Assembly (NCBI RefSeq): GCF_009834125.1
Contig: NZ_CP047146.1
Location: 6,317,501-6,381,500, forward strand
Length of the DNA: 64,000 nt
Reading direction: 5' to 3'
DNA from: Streptomyces sp. GS7
GTDB lineage: Bacteria > Actinomycetota > Actinomycetes > Streptomycetales > Streptomycetaceae
The position numbers and the translations under genes were made by a program. This document shows positions 63,696-64,000 of the stretch, in pieces (within the stretch, counting starts at the first letter, position 1; each line of letters begins with the position of its first letter). Under the pieces are notes generated by a model. The model was given only the letters and a program-made list of their open reading frames with translations. It did not search any database and had not been told where the DNA came from.

Positions 63696-64000
63696 ATGCA
63701 GGCCCAGTGGTCCCACGGCGACGCCTCCTACCGCTGCCGCTTCCCCGAGGAATACGCACTCGCCAACCGCATCCACCACCCCCGCAACGTCTACCTCCGA
63801 GAGAAGTGGATCACCTCGACACTCGACGACTGGCTCACCACCGTGTTCCAACCCCACCGCCTCGACGACACCCTCGACCACATGGCCGCCGCAGCCACCC
63901 CCGAGAGCTGCCCGACCGCACAGACCACCTCAGCCGAAGCCGCCCGCGCACTGATCGCCGACTGCGACACGAAGCTCGCCACCCACCGCGCCGCCCTCGA
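63696..64000 (+). pseudogene. Serine recombinase C-terminal fragment (runs off the window)
   Basis: From ATG 63696 the frame reads QWSHGDASYRCRFPEEYALA, NRIHHPRNVYLREKWITSTL, then a coiled region with AARALIADCDTKLATHRAAL. This is the zinc-ribbon-to-coiled-coil end of large serine recombinases. The catalytic N-terminus is absent and the join to the IS5 relic is immediate, so the gene is truncated. The 3' end lies beyond the window. Confidence 0.75.

Overview
The window is very GC-rich, with strong third-position G/C bias, many GTG/TTG starts and typical actinomycete families: a SARP regulator, ESX-type small proteins, WYL regulators, a DUF2254 protein and a short leucine leader peptide. All of this points to Streptomyces or a close relative. 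Intact genes alternate with many decayed ones and with insertion sequences, as expected for an accessory or chromosome-arm region.

Layout. 1-2.2 kb: the end of a lysA-type decarboxylase gene, a possibly frameshifted small ORF in front of it, and the 3' end of a tRNA-Leu with its hairpin. 2.8-8.1 kb: an NTF2-like protein, an ABC ATPase coupled to leuA, a leucine-rich leader peptide with a hairpin upstream of leuA, a divergent GntR regulator with two matching operators, and an ilvA relic. 8.2-10.4 kb: three ESX/WXG100-like genes. 10.4-21.6 kb: Kup, a two-TM protein, an SDR with an altered active site, a bL37-like micro-ORF, two GNAT proteins, UspA, a GbsR-like regulator, a cold-shock-like protein, several gene relics and a decayed phage capsid gene. 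22-28 kb: a secreted serine hydrolase, an MMPL transporter and a DUF2254 protein.

28.2-37.4 kb: WYL-regulator genes, one truncated and one complete, interspersed with VOC proteins, an oxidoreductase, a half-length UvrA-like ATPase and a broken MFS pump. Three copies of one unusual promoter motif tie these genes together. An IS5-type element (TTA duplication) has landed between the intact regulator and its neighbour. 37.4-41.8 kb: a polymorphic-toxin locus with a broken YwqJ-type toxin, a SUKH immunity gene, a stand-alone YwqJ-type deaminase and a second SUKH gene split by an IS481-type element.

42.1-53.5 kb: a compact biosynthetic cluster. It has an EctB-like aminotransferase, a SARP activator, an O-methyltransferase, a free NRPS adenylation domain, an acyl-CoA-dehydrogenase-like enzyme, a free carrier protein, a type II thioesterase, and stand-alone GAF and PAS proteins. 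The pocket residues of the adenylation domain (D-I-W-E-L-T-A-D-D-K) and the neighbouring diaminobutyrate transaminase together suggest that carrier-bound 2,4-diaminobutyrate is oxidised and methylated. I do not recognise this as a known pathway, and it is my main candidate for a new system. 53.5-60.1 kb: a nitrate-assimilation operon (FMN reductase, NarK, molybdopterin nitrate reductase, two flavoproteins). 60.1-64 kb: transposase relics, an Fsr-like MFS pump with a divergent AraC regulator, and the 3' part of a serine recombinase that runs off the window.
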